From Streptomyces tanashiensis (GTDB lineage: Bacteria > Actinomycetota > Actinomycetes > Streptomycetales > Streptomycetaceae), in NCBI RefSeq assembly GCF_014648895.1, contig NZ_BMRZ01000003.1, positions 62,001-126,000 on the forward strand: a stretch of DNA of 64,000 nt, given 5' to 3'. Every line of letters starts with the position of its first letter. Within the stretch, counting starts at the first letter, position 1. Positions 19,639-28,843 of the stretch are shown here, in pieces. The notes under the pieces are model-generated. The model had not been told where the DNA came from and made no database searches. It worked only from the letters and a program-made list of their open reading frames with translations. The translations under genes were made by a program, and so were the position numbers.

Positions 19639-21288
19639 GTGGCCGGTCTTGCTCCGGACGTCAAGTTCATCGCGGAGGGAATGATCCGCGGGTCCATGGG
19701 GCTTCTCGACACGATGCGGGGAGCGCGTGACACGGCTATCGCCGTCGGCCACGAACTGGCGCGGCAACACGGGATGGCAGGGGACGACGAAGCCGGGCGA
19801 GCCTTCGCCAAGGTGTACGTCTCGGCAGCCTCCGCGACGCTCGACAAGATGGGCTTCAGCTCGTACGTCCTTGGCGAGACGAGCAAGGGGCTGATGCGCA
19901 ACGCCCGCGAGTTCATGGCCGAGGAAAGCCGACAAGTCTCTGCCTTCCTGGGCCGGCAGGCCGACCTCACCGCAGGGATGGGCGACCCCGGCGCCGACTG
20001 CACCGAGAACTACCTCGGGCTGGGCCAGGAGCTCCCCGAGGTGGTCGGGGAGACCGCCTGGTACGAGCAGTATGCCCCCAGCGGCGGCAGTGACCGCTTC
20101 CGTGGCTCGCCGGAGAAGATCCGGGACGTCGCCGGCTCCTGGCGTCATGCCGGGGTGCTCATGCAACGCTTCCTGGAGGACGCGCAGGCGTACGCCCTCA
20201 CCGCGAGCAAGGCGCACTCCGGCGAGGCCGCCGACGCTTTCCAGACGTACGTCAAGCACAGTGTCGGTCTTACCTGCCCTCCGGCGAAGGCGGAGGAAGG
20301 CGAGCCGCTGGTGACGAATCTCGTCGCCGCCTGCACGCAGATAGCCAAGGCGTGCGACCGGTACGCCGAGCATGTGGAGGCCGCCAAGGGGAAGATCGCC
20401 GAGCGCAAGCTGAACCTCTTCGCGGTCGACATGCCCTGGGACCAGCCGATGTTCGGGGGCAACGGATACGACGGCGGACTGCTCGACGCCGTGCTCGGGG
20501 ACTCCTGGATCCGGGACCTCGGATCCGTGGGCCACGCACTAGACTCGTCCGCCGCCCGCATCAAGCTTCCCGCGGCCGATCCGCCGGCGGCGCCCGCCAT
20601 CCCCGGACTCCCGTTCCTGCCGCCCCTCATCCCCGCGCCGATTCCCGTACCCGTCCCGGTCGTCCTCGCGTCGTACACCGGGCAGGTCCCGGCGCTGGCT
20701 CCGATGATCAACCCAGTCGACCCGGGTATCTCCTTCGCCGACCCGATTCCGCCGGTCCCTGGGACGACCCGTCTGCTCACCGCGGCAGAGCAGCAGCAGT
20801 TCCGCGCGTGGACGAATACCCTCCGACCCGGCGGCCTGGCCGGCGGCGGTGGCCCGGCGGCCCCGGACAACGCCTACCAGCTCCGCGTGGCCGGCTACCC
20901 CGAGCGGGAAGTGCCGTTGCTCGGGAGCAAGCGCGGACTCATGGTGGACGGCATACGCCCCCTCGACGGCCATCTCGTCGAGGCGAAGCACGTACGGGAC
21001 CCGGACTGCACGAAGAAGAGCTTCCGCACGCTCGACCGGGTCGAGGAGACCTTGGCGAAGCCCGTCAAGATCAACAACCAAGGGAAGATCTCATGGGACC
21101 CCGTCGTCGACTCCATGTACGCGGGTGACGAGAAGGAACTCGTCCGCTACAAGCAGGCCATGGCCAACCCCGCCAACAGCGAGATCAGGGGCCTGGAGAT
21201 CGTGACGAACGGGCGGGACAACGCCGTCTACTGGCAGTCCATGATGGCGATGACGGGCACGCCAGGCTCGACGCGGTACGTCCCCTGA
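19639..21288 (+). CDS. Polymorphic toxin with C-terminal restriction-endonuclease-fold domain
   Basis: A 549-residue protein starting at GTG 19639 after AAGGGGG. Residues 1-300 are helical and WXG100/ESX-like, suggesting export by a type VII system. Residues 310-375 are a Pro/Ala linker. The last 130 residues form a nuclease-like toxin domain with D443 and E448-x-K450 (DGHLVEAKHV), the metal-binding pattern of restriction-endonuclease folds, and end in YWQSMMAM. It matches the Tox-REase type toxins of Streptomyces. The immunity gene follows 14 bases downstream. Confidence 0.75.
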   Translation: MAGLAPDVKFIAEGMIRGSMGLLDTMRGARDTAIAVGHELARQHGMAGDDEAGRAFAKVYVSAASATLDKMGFSSYVLGETSKGLMRNAREFMAEESRQVSAFLGRQADLTAGMGDPGADCTENYLGLGQELPEVVGETAWYEQYAPSGGSDRFRGSPEKIRDVAGSWRHAGVLMQRFLEDAQAYALTASKAHSGEAADAFQTYVKHSVGLTCPPAKAEEGEPLVTNLVAACTQIAKACDRYAEHVEAAKGKIAERKLNLFAVDMPWDQPMFGGNGYDGGLLDAVLGDSWIRDLGSVGHALDSSAARIKLPAADPPAAPAIPGLPFLPPLIPAPIPVPVPVVLASYTGQVPALAPMINPVDPGISFADPIPPVPGTTRLLTAAEQQQFRAWTNTLRPGGLAGGGGPAAPDNAYQLRVAGYPEREVPLLGSKRGLMVDGIRPLDGHLVEAKHVRDPDCTKKSFRTLDRVEETLAKPVKINNQGKISWDPVVDSMYAGDEKELVRYKQAMANPANSEIRGLEIVTNGRDNAVYWQSMMAMTGTPGSTRYVP

Positions 21289-21302
21289 GAACAAGGAAGA
21301 CC

Positions 21303-21755
21303 ATGGCCACGGAACGAAACATCCGGACGAACTTCGCCTTCTATCCCCCCGAGGGGGACGGCGGAGCCTGGCACGCCACGCTGGACTCCCTGGAGCGGGC
21401 GCTGCGAGAGGCATTTCCCGACCCCACCATCGGGCACCGGCGGTCCGGCGTCCACGAGATGACCGTGCTGGACTTCGAGATCGAGCTGTCGCCGGACGTG
21501 TGGCTGGACGGCACCGCGGCCATCACCGAGCCCGACTACGCCTACATCACCCTCACCGATGCGACCGCGGACGAAGCCGGCACCTTCGCCGTCTGGCTGC
21601 GCGACTCCTTCGCTCCGGCGCCCAACCTCGTGCGCTTCGCCAGCAGCCTCGCCATGGCGAACGGCGAGGACACCCCCTCACCGCTGCCGACCGAAGGGGG
21701 CCGCGAAGACATCGGCGACCTGCTGCGCCGGCACCTCGACACATTCGACTACTGA
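21303..21755 (+). CDS. Probable immunity protein for the adjacent toxin
   Basis: A 150-residue acidic protein starting at ATG 21303, with GGAAG five bases ahead and only 14 bases after the toxin stop. It has no signal peptide and no recognised motif (DFEIELSPDVWLDGTAAI, DIGDLLRRHLDTFDY). Position, size and charge are those of a cognate immunity protein that would neutralise the toxin nuclease. The family is not recognised. Confidence 0.6.
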   Translation: MATERNIRTNFAFYPPEGDGGAWHATLDSLERALREAFPDPTIGHRRSGVHEMTVLDFEIELSPDVWLDGTAAITEPDYAYITLTDATADEAGTFAVWLRDSFAPAPNLVRFASSLAMANGEDTPSPLPTEGGREDIGDLLRRHLDTFDY

Positions 21756-21929
21756 CGGGGCAGGACCTCGACTCCGGTGATCATCGAATCGAGGGCCTTG
21801 CTCGCCACATCTGCAATGCGACTCGCGAATGCTACGACTCCGAGCCACGGCCCGACTGGCAGAGGACTCCGACATCCCTGCCCTCATCCAGAGCATCGCT
21901 AATGGATCGTCCCCGGCATAGTGGCGACT

Positions 21930-22520
21930 CGACGCATTGATCCGCGGGCAGACGGACGACTGACCGACCCCAGACCTGCGGGCAACGCAGGCCGGGTCGG
22001 GCACGCTGGCGACCGGCTCCTGGGGGTGGGTTGTTGGGTACCAGTTCGTCAAGAAGCGCTTGAGGGCCTGACCGGTGTTCGTCTGCACGTCGCCGAGCCA
22101 GTCCACCGCGGGGAGCGGAGGCGCCGTGGCCGTTGGCCGGACCCAGTCGAGGACCTCGCGGCTCAGTGGTGGGTTGATCCGCAGGTGGCAGCGGAGGAGC
22201 ACGTCCTCACTCGCTTCGCACCATGAGACCTGAATGGTGCCGAGGTACAGGCAGCTGCCATCAAGCCGGACGAAGAGGTGCACCGGCGGCTGTGGAGATG
22301 TGCCTGCCCCGGTGAAGGGCAAGGGCCCCATGAGCCGTGATGTGACTGTGGCCGGGGTCGGACCGACCAGCCGGAACTCCTGATCGCTCCAAACGCCACT
22401 GCTTGCCGTTGTGGCGCTGGGGTCCGCGATGATCACTGTCGACGAGGGGCCGACAAACGACCATTGCGCCGGGAACCGGGACTGCCTGGCTGTCTGGACC
22501 GGCAAGACTGAGAGCCGCAT
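21930..22520 (-). pseudogene. Remnant of a hypothetical protein gene
   Basis: Leftward from ATG 22520 about 190 codons look coding, with segments such as LRINPPLSREVLDWVRP, LGDVQTNTGQALKRFL and NWYPTTHPQEP that resemble conserved hypothetical proteins of Streptomyces. The frame has no natural end: it runs on into the antisense of the immunity gene and stops only at 21678. An alternative upstream start at 22554 is in another frame. I read it as a decayed gene, though a complete short gene ending near 21930 cannot be excluded. Confidence 0.4.
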
Positions 22521-22730
22521 CCATATCGACCCGGGAGAAGAGGTCAGGGTTCATCGCCGAAGCGTATGCGTCGGAACGATCAGCCAGAGACGGCGTCGGA
22601 CAACCGCGGCCTGGGATCCTTGCCTGACGAGGTCCCTCCCGGCGGTGAGCGCCTTGCCGCGTGCCTGATCAGGCTTATCCGGATGTGGGCCGACAGAGGT
22701 TCGCCCTGATGCTGTTCATCGAAGGGGGCG

Positions 22731-23267
22731 TTACTCGAACCTGGCGTCGTACAGTTCGGCGTCGTCGGGGATCCAGGGAAAGGTGATCGAGGGATACGCG
22801 GCCGATCTGTCCTGGAGGTCGAAGGCGAGGACGGCGTCGACGAACTCCCGGGGTGGCAGGTAGCTGTGATCGAGTACGTAGTGCCCGATCAGAGAGGGGG
22901 CTGCGTAGGCGGTCCCGGGAGCCCCAGGTACCCGTATCTCTCCTGTACCGGTGCTGGCGCGTCGATGCCCCGGCCGGGGTTCGTACCAGGGGTGGGCGTC
23001 GTCGAGCGGTTCGGGGCACAGGTCGCACTCGTGCACGCCGAGGGCCTGGTTCACGGCCTGCTCCTCCAGCACCGTCAACAGCTTGGACGCGAACTCCGCG
23101 GGCGCCGGCCCCGCGGTCCAGGGCCGTCCCGTCTCCAGCCAGCCGATGTTGAGCCGGCGGTAGGCATCGCGCACGGTGACGAACCGCACGCCGCTGCTGA
23201 CCTCGGTGAACACGTCGCCGTCCTCGGTGATGGGGTAGGCGTAGGGGCTGAGATCGTCGTAGTGCAT
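22731..23267 (-). CDS. Hypothetical protein, DUF7919-like
   Basis: A 178-residue protein from ATG 23267 (MHYDDLSPYAYPITEDGDVF...). It carries a CxxC pair (HECDLCPEP) that could bind a metal, and ends WIPDDAELYDARFE. The N-terminal YDDLSPYAY pattern is one I associate with small proteins near Streptomyces toxin-immunity islands. Function is unknown. It is followed on the same strand by the Imm21-like gene, with 40 bases between coding ends. Confidence 0.6.
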   Translation of the reverse strand: MHYDDLSPYAYPITEDGDVFTEVSSGVRFVTVRDAYRRLNIGWLETGRPWTAGPAPAEFASKLLTVLEEQAVNQALGVHECDLCPEPLDDAHPWYEPRPGHRRASTGTGEIRVPGAPGTAYAAPSLIGHYVLDHSYLPPREFVDAVLAFDLQDRSAAYPSITFPWIPDDAELYDARFE

Positions 23268-23307
23268 GACCGCATCCCACCAGGGGGAAAGACCTCTGGC
23301 TTGTCGA

Positions 23308-23793
23308 TTATTCGGGCAGCAGCCGTTCCAGCATGAACTGTGTCTTGGGGTCGGGATCGACGATCAGGGACTGGACGCGATAGCGGCCCGGTGACAGTTC
23401 GACGCGGAGCGCCTCCGCCGGCTGCTGTGCATCCTGCAGGGAGTCGAGGATCCTCTCGGCCTCGTAGGCGGCGTCGGCCAGGACGTATCGTCCTCCGAGT
23501 TCGAGGGTGAGGACGTCCTTCCAACCGTCGGCGGATCCGGCGGTGTGGACGGCGGACAGCAGTCCCGTGTCGTCGTCGGCGTAGCACCAGCGCGCGAACG
23601 TGAGGGGCTCAGCGAGCCAGGTGACGGACAGGGGCTCGGCACCGAGCGTCAGGATGTCGCGGCCGGCCATCCGCAGGGCCGAGACATACTCGTCGATCAC
23701 CTCCTCCGTCTCGGTCCCTTCCCATGTCGGAAGGATTTCCTCCGGGATGAGCGCGTAGCGGGCGAAGTCGGTGCTGTCGAGCCAGGTAGCCAT
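23308..23793 (-). CDS. Imm21-like immunity protein
   Basis: A 161-residue protein; I choose ATG 23793 (MATWLDSTDFARYALIPEEI...) over the longer frame from 23922. The opening W-x-x-S pattern, IPEEILPTWEG and LGAEPLSVTWL resemble the Imm21 family, immunity proteins of polymorphic toxin systems. No matching toxin gene is adjacent, so it may be an orphan immunity gene. Family assignment is from memory of the pattern. Confidence 0.5.
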   Translation of the reverse strand: MATWLDSTDFARYALIPEEILPTWEGTETEEVIDEYVSALRMAGRDILTLGAEPLSVTWLAEPLTFARWCYADDDTGLLSAVHTAGSADGWKDVLTLELGGRYVLADAAYEAERILDSLQDAQQPAEALRVELSPGRYRVQSLIVDPDPKTQFMLERLLPE

Positions 23794-24073
23794 GCGGCGG
23801 ATCATCACACCCGCTTCTGACAAGCGTCGAGTGCGGCCGCGAGATCGGATCAGAGGGGCTCGGCCGTGGCCGGGCCCCTCTGCTGTGCCAGCTCGCCGGA
23901 GGTAGAGGGAGAAGAAGCTCAAGGCTGGATACGGCCCTGCGGCCAGTCAACGTAGACGACTGCCCAGAACCCCGACCTCGCGGAGGCGCCCTATACGGGC
24001 AGCACAACCATGAGCCCTCCCTCTTGGACCCGTTGGACTGGGGCACCCCCCGCCATCTGGCAGGCGACGAGGG
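23794..24073. other. Intergenic region, no gene seen
   Basis: This stretch of about 280 bases between the Imm21-like gene and the TerD fusion shows no convincing coding frame. A leftward frame ending near 23991 is a shadow of the TerD-fusion gene. Confidence 0.35.
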
Positions 24074-25921
24074 CTACTCCACGTCGACGCCGTATCCACG
24101 TACGAGGATCTCCAGGCCGTGGTCGTAGCCCTGGCCGACGGCGCGGAAGCGCCACCGCGGGCCCCGGCGGTAGATCTCCGCGAGGAGCAGGGTGCGTTCG
24201 CTGGTGGCGGCGTCCAGAGTGGCCTGGGCCGTGGCCGGAGCATCGACGCCCGGGGCGAGGGTCATCTGGACTGCTCCGATGTCCCCGAAGGTGGCGGCGC
24301 CGTCGATGGCGGCGGCGATCGCGATCCTGTGGGCGGCGGGCGGCAGCGCCGCGAGGTCGACGGTGATGGTCTGCTCGGTCGGGCCGTCGCAGAGGAGACG
24401 GGTAGCTCCGTCGGGGCTTTCCGGTGCGCCGTAGAAGACGAAGTCCCCGTCGCTGGAGACCTGCTCGTCCTCGTCGAGGACGAAGGCGACGACGTCGACC
24501 TCGCAGTTCGTCTGCTGTGCCCAGGAGGCACCCACGTGCCACTGGCCGGCGGCGGGGAGCGTGGGGAGATCGATGACTCCGCCGCGCGGCAGAACGCCGG
24601 TCATCGCACCGTCCTGGGCGGGGACGTCGGTCGACTCGGAGGCGGGGGCTCCGAGCCATCCGTGCGCGTGGACCGGAAGCCCCAACGCGGTGACGCGGGT
24701 CATGCGGCGGTCGAGTTCGCCTCCGGGGAAGAGGACGACGTCTGTGACGCTCGCCGAGAGGTTGATCGCGGCGGCCCCGCCCAGCTCGACGACCCTGGCC
24801 CGCGCGGCGGACGCCTCCTCGTGGGTGCCGCCCAGAACCAGGACCCGCCGACGGCCGAACGGCTTGGCGGAATGCGTGGGCTCGGGTCGCCTGGGCGCCG
24901 GCACGTCCGCGACAACTGCGGTCGCAGCGGGGGACGGCGTCGGCGTAGTAGGCGGCGTGGCCGGGGCCGCCGCTTCCGGGGTCTTCTTCGGTGCCTGATT
25001 CTCGTGCGGTGTTCCGGGACGCACCTCTCCCAGCAGCTTGAGGAACGTGTGCTCGTCGATGACCGTGACGCCCTCGGCGATCGCGCGTCGTGCCTTCGCC
25101 GAGCCCGAAGCCGCGTCGTTGGTGACGAGAGCGCTGGTGTGCCGACTGACCGACGACATGATGTTCAGGCCAGCGGCGACAGACCGGGCCACCAGCTCGG
25201 CCCGGGAAGTCGCGGTCTCGCCCGTGACGGCGATCTTCATGCCCTGGACGAGCGGACCGCCGGGTGTCAGGCGGCCTGGGTTCCGGTAGGCGCACGGGGT
25301 CTTCGGCGGATTCGGCGCGAACTGCGGATCCTGCCGGGGAGGGCAGGGCACCAGCGGCAGCGGGACGTCCAGCCGTGCGGCTTCGGAGAGGGAAGAGCGG
25401 AAGATCCCCGCGAGGACGCGCGTGTCGTCCAGCGCGTCATGAGCGCTGGTCTGCGGTACGCCGTAGTGAGCGGCCAGCGACGCCAGGCTGAGGTCGACGG
25501 AGGGCGGCTCCACACGCCGGTTCAACGCCAGGGTGCACAGCCGCTGGGTGACCGGGAGATAGAGCCGGGCGCGGGCGAATTCATGGGCCAGAAAGTCGTA
25601 GTCGAACTGTGCGTTGTGAGCCACCATGACCCGGTCCTGCAGGAGCGCTCCGATCCGTCCGGCTACCTGCTCGAAGGTCGGGGCGCCGCTCAGCCGTTCC
25701 GCGGTCAGGCCGTGGATGTGCACGGGGCCGGGGTCGCAGCCCGGGTTCAGCAGGGTGGAGTACTCGCCGGTCTGGGTCCCGTCCGGCCCGAAAGTCAGCA
25801 CCGCGATCGAGAGGATCCGGTCACGCCGGGCGATCAGGCCGGATGTCTCGACGTCGACCAGAGCCCAGTCGTACGCGTAGTCGGGCAGGTGTGACACGTC
25901 GAGCGCGGCGGCGAGAGACAT
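24074..25921 (-). CDS. DEDDh 3'-5' exonuclease - BRCT - TerD fusion protein
   Basis: A 615-residue four-part protein. Residues 15-190 are a DnaQ-like DEDDh exonuclease: D23/E25 in LVDVETSGL, HNAQFDYDFL, and HDALDDTRVL with the catalytic His and Asp. Residues about 228-295 are a BRCT domain (MKIAVTGETATSRAELVARS). A second BRCT-like segment starts at RRVLVLGGTHEEA. The C-terminal 190 residues are a TerD domain with a calcium-binding loop (LDEDEQVSSDGDFVFYG). TerD proteins act in tellurite and phage stress responses; here the fold is tied directly to a nuclease. Confidence 0.85.
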   Translation of the reverse strand: MSLAAALDVSHLPDYAYDWALVDVETSGLIARRDRILSIAVLTFGPDGTQTGEYSTLLNPGCDPGPVHIHGLTAERLSGAPTFEQVAGRIGALLQDRVMVAHNAQFDYDFLAHEFARARLYLPVTQRLCTLALNRRVEPPSVDLSLASLAAHYGVPQTSAHDALDDTRVLAGIFRSSLSEAARLDVPLPLVPCPPRQDPQFAPNPPKTPCAYRNPGRLTPGGPLVQGMKIAVTGETATSRAELVARSVAAGLNIMSSVSRHTSALVTNDAASGSAKARRAIAEGVTVIDEHTFLKLLGEVRPGTPHENQAPKKTPEAAAPATPPTTPTPSPAATAVVADVPAPRRPEPTHSAKPFGRRRVLVLGGTHEEASAARARVVELGGAAAINLSASVTDVVLFPGGELDRRMTRVTALGLPVHAHGWLGAPASESTDVPAQDGAMTGVLPRGGVIDLPTLPAAGQWHVGASWAQQTNCEVDVVAFVLDEDEQVSSDGDFVFYGAPESPDGATRLLCDGPTEQTITVDLAALPPAAHRIAIAAAIDGAATFGDIGAVQMTLAPGVDAPATAQATLDAATSERTLLLAEIYRRGPRWRFRAVGQGYDHGLEILVRGYGVDVE

Positions 25922-26000
25922 GACGGTAAGGATGATCCGGGCGTGATCGTCGCTTCAACCCGAATGCCGATTTGTCCCCTCGACCCTGCCGAGAGAGCGT

Positions 26001-26026
26001 CCCAAGACTTCGGGCCGTTTTCGGGC
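26001..26026. promoter_or_regulatory. Element A outer arm palindrome
   Basis: AAGAC (26004-26008) and GTTTT (26017-26021) flank CTTCGGGCC-type sequence. AAGAC begins 166 bases before the attachment-site-2 core, exactly the offset of the matching motif before site 3. About 170 bases around it are imperfectly repeated ahead of site 3. Confidence 0.6.
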
Positions 26027-26133
26027 CGAACGGCCGCCGAAGGTCGCTTCTGGCCGGTTCCAGCCGGACAGAACGAGCCATCCGAGGTCGTCTCCCTGAC
26101 GCCTCCGCCACCGACTGAAAACCGCCCCTGATC

Positions 26134-26220
26134 AGCAAAAAGACCCTCCCGAAGGAGGGTCTTGGATCTTGCGCCCCCGGCAGGACTCGAACCTGCGGCC
26201 AAGTGCTTAGAAGGCACCTG
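26134..26220 (-). repeat. Attachment site 2: tRNA-Arg 3' half plus terminator copy
   Basis: The core 26170-26214 is identical to the intact tRNA 3' half, and the match continues six more bases (CACCTG). A terminator copy (arms AGACCCTCC/GGAGGGTCT, 26141-26162) precedes it. This is the junction between elements A and B, with both elements' arm sequences on its two sides. Confidence 0.9.
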
Positions 26221-26280
26221 GTGGGCGGGGGAGCGATAGGGTTTTGACCTGCGCGAATGCGGACCGTGATGGGCTGTCGC

Positions 26281-26304
26281 CCAAAACTTCCGGTGTTTTC
26301 GGGA
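26281..26304. promoter_or_regulatory. Element B inner arm palindrome
   Basis: AAAAC (26283-26287) TTCCGGT GTTTT (26295-26299), followed by CGGGACG. It begins 69 bases after the attachment core, the same as in element A. The flanks share the words TGACCTGCGCG and ATGCGG with element A's left end. Confidence 0.65.
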
Positions 26305-26364
26305 CGATCGTTCCCCCACCACTACGAATGTGCGTCGGTTACTTCAGCCGACGCACATTCGTGC

Positions 26365-27096
26365 TCAACGCTCGACGGTGGCGGCGTCCACCCACCGCGC
26401 GAGAACACTGATGGCCGCCAGCTGTTCCAGCGCCTCGTGCTCGGGCAGTTCCGGCAGGCCGTCCTCATGGCTGTTGGGGTTCCGGATGCCCGCGAAGCAC
26501 CCCTCAGCGAACGCGGCCGCGCCTCGATGGACGCTCCGGAACGTGTCGCTGCCGTCGTCCGGCATCAGACGAAGCCGGGGCTGGCCGGGCTTGGGAGCGT
26601 CCTTGGAGAAGACGTTCAGGAAGAGGGCTGTCTCGCTCGCGTCCCGTCTATCCACCTTGTTCTGCGTCTCAGCGTTCACCTTGCGCGCAGCCGCAGTGAC
26701 CGCCTGCCGGAAGTGGCCGCTCTGCCACAGGGCTCGGGCCCCGTCCCAGGCCCACGGGTGCATAGTTGCCGCACTGAGCTGCGGCGCGTCGTCCCCGAGC
26801 CGCTCGCGAATCTCCGCGTCCCGTTGAAGTGCGACATCGGCTCGCTGTGCGGCTTCCCGATGCTGGGACCAGCGGTTCAGCAGTTCGTTGTTCTCGGACG
26901 GGACGCTGGTGCGCCACGTGGGTAGGACCCGGTCCAGGATCTTCTCGACCACCTGCGCACTCGCGACGATCTCGTCGTCGGAACCACGGGTTTCCAGGTG
27001 GAAGCTGATCACGTTCGGGTTCGACGGTGCGTGCATCGTCGTCAGCGTCAGGAAGTTGGCGATCTCGGATCGCGCCCATTCGACATCGATGGCCAT
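26365..27096 (-). CDS. TIGR02391 (Ymh-like) family protein
   Basis: A 243-residue protein; ATG 27096 (MAIDVEWARSEIANFL...) is preferred to a longer frame whose extra residues look random. The C-terminal 120 residues match the TIGR02391 pattern: WDGARALWQSGHFRQAVTAA, a RRDASETALFLNVFS stretch, the GAAAFAEGCFAGIRNPNSH motif with the invariant R-N-x-x-x-H, and a closing helix. The family is common on phages and mobile elements and near abortive-infection genes; its biochemical activity is not established. Confidence 0.75.
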   Translation of the reverse strand: MAIDVEWARSEIANFLTLTTMHAPSNPNVISFHLETRGSDDEIVASAQVVEKILDRVLPTWRTSVPSENNELLNRWSQHREAAQRADVALQRDAEIRERLGDDAPQLSAATMHPWAWDGARALWQSGHFRQAVTAAARKVNAETQNKVDRRDASETALFLNVFSKDAPKPGQPRLRLMPDDGSDTFRSVHRGAAAFAEGCFAGIRNPNSHEDGLPELPEHEALEQLAAISVLARWVDAATVER

Positions 27097-27376
27097 GGCG
27101 CCATCATCCGGCCGACCACTGACAACGGGGAGGCTTCGCTCAGGCAGTGGCGCTGTGGAGAACCCCCGTTGTCTCGGATCAGCCCCTTTCATCGCTCTCG
27201 GCTGTTTCGTGTGAGTAAGCTGGGGCAGCCAGGCCCGGACTTCCGGTAGCACCGGGGGAACCAGCCGAGCGCGCCTAGTCTTCGCCGTCCGGAGGCGCGT
27301 CAGCAGCGCGCCCACCAGCGGAACTCCACTTGCTTCCACGCACGTCCCTGTGCGCCCACCATTCGGAGTCCTCCGC

Positions 27377-28804
27377 ATGTCTGCTCAGCCGACCCTGGCC
27401 GCGCTCCGCGGCTTCCACTGCGAGCACACCCCCAGCAAGAGCCGCATCCTCGCTCTCGTCCATCACCGAGAGGGCCCCGCCTCATTGCAGGCCGTCCTCA
27501 CCTGCCGGCAGCCCGAGCTCGCGCAGCGGGCGGTGGGCATCCTCCAGCAGGCCATCGGTGCTTCTACCGAAGCTTGGAAGCCCGAGCCACTGGAGAAGCT
27601 CTGTGTCCAGCTGCCGGATGCTCCGGCTTCATCCCTCCGCAGTGCCGCACGGCACGCGCTCGCGGGTGTCTGGCCCATGCTTCCCGGCAGCTTCCTGAAG
27701 TGGGAGCAGATCGCCGATGGCGTCGACGAAGACGTGGACGAAGGCAGTGACGCCGACGCGGTTACCCGCGCCCTGCGCACCCCGAAGGACGCACGGCTCG
27801 TGGACCTGGCGGGCACGGTCGTCCGAGTAGCGACGCTCCGCGAGTTCCACGTACATGACCAGCAGGCCGTGCTGAAGGCAGCCAGGAGCGCGGGCTGGGA
27901 GCCCCTGCCGAGCGAGGCCCCTGAGGATGACGACCCACAGGATGTTGTCGGTGCCGTCATGTGGCTTGGGGAGTCCGACCGCGAGATCGAGGGCGCGGAC
28001 ACGGTCAAGGATGCCTCCCAGGGCCTGAAGTTGCGTACCGAGAACGGGCACGAGCTCGCCAACTGGAGCGAGGAACCGGTGGTCGTCGACTTCGGTGTGG
28101 GCTGGCGGCACAAGGCTGCTGTCCGCCGAGGTGAGCCGGCGGTGCGGTCTGCCGAGGAGAAGACCCCCGACTTCGCGGCGCTGTTCCCGATGGAGATGCC
28201 GCACTGTGACGATCCGGAATGCGAAAACGAGCAGTGCCAATGGCAGCTCACCCCCCGAACCGCCGACGTCCTCTACGCGGAGTTGTGCGTGCTCGCCGAT
28301 CAGGCGTATGACGACAGCGAGGAACTCGGCGACAGGACCGTGGTGCCTGACGAGCACGACGGCACTTGGGGAGTGTTCGCCTGTCTCCCGAAACTGACCT
28401 TCGCGGCCGACCTCCAGTGGCGCCGCCGGTTCGCCCGAGCCGCTGACGACCTCGCCGGTGACCTCGAACGCGGGCAGTGGCCCGAGCCCACCTGCACGGC
28501 CGAGGAACTTGTCCTTCATCTCGCCATTCGTGACGCGGCCGACCGCGAGGTTGAAGGCGATGCTGCTGGTGACCACGGGAAGCTGCCCATCCACCGTGAC
28601 GACTACGATTTCGGCATGTGCTCCGAAGTGTTCTTCCAGGACACCGACGTGCTGATGCTCTACAACGCTCGCTTCGACGGGATCGAGGACCCGGACGGCG
28701 AGACGAACCAGCACATGGGCATCGGCGATCTCCGTGCCGCAGCCTGGTTCGAACCGTTCCTGAACGTCCAAGCGCGAGTTCCCCACCGCGGGTTCCGCCG
28801 CTGA
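27377..28804 (+). CDS. Hypothetical protein with a cysteine cluster
   Basis: A 475-residue soluble protein from ATG 27377 (MSAQPTLAALRGFHC...), divergent from the TIGR02391-like gene. It is acidic, without membrane segments. A possible zinc site, HCDDPECENEQCQW, lies near residue 275. The C-terminus has a FFQDTDVLMLYNARFDG segment. I do not recognise the family. Codon use is ordinary for the organism and the frame is intact, so it is a real gene. It lies between a TIGR02391-like gene and a reverse transcriptase, so a defence role is possible but unproven. Confidence 0.7.
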   Translation: MSAQPTLAALRGFHCEHTPSKSRILALVHHREGPASLQAVLTCRQPELAQRAVGILQQAIGASTEAWKPEPLEKLCVQLPDAPASSLRSAARHALAGVWPMLPGSFLKWEQIADGVDEDVDEGSDADAVTRALRTPKDARLVDLAGTVVRVATLREFHVHDQQAVLKAARSAGWEPLPSEAPEDDDPQDVVGAVMWLGESDREIEGADTVKDASQGLKLRTENGHELANWSEEPVVVDFGVGWRHKAAVRRGEPAVRSAEEKTPDFAALFPMEMPHCDDPECENEQCQWQLTPRTADVLYAELCVLADQAYDDSEELGDRTVVPDEHDGTWGVFACLPKLTFAADLQWRRRFARAADDLAGDLERGQWPEPTCTAEELVLHLAIRDAADREVEGDAAGDHGKLPIHRDDYDFGMCSEVFFQDTDVLMLYNARFDGIEDPDGETNQHMGIGDLRAAAWFEPFLNVQARVPHRGFRR

Positions 28805-28843
28805 CTTGCAGGCAGTACCGCAGACGAGCCTGACCGAGGTCGC

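Larger units (their letters stand above)
18746..26214. mobile_element. Element A: integrase-less passenger element between att sites 1 and 2
   Basis: The segment of about 7.4 kb is bounded by direct 45-bp copies of the tRNA-Arg 3' half. It has the same two arm palindromes, at the same spacing from the cores, as element B. It encodes a toxin, immunity-like proteins and a TerD fusion but no integrase, excisionase or replication gene. This fits a cis-mobilizable element moved by the integrase of a related element, here probably element B. Confidence 0.75.

Noticed and set aside
23991..25295. 434-codon leftward frame overlapping the TerD fusion
   Set aside because: Arg/Pro/Gly-rich shadow in another frame of a clearly recognised multidomain protein.
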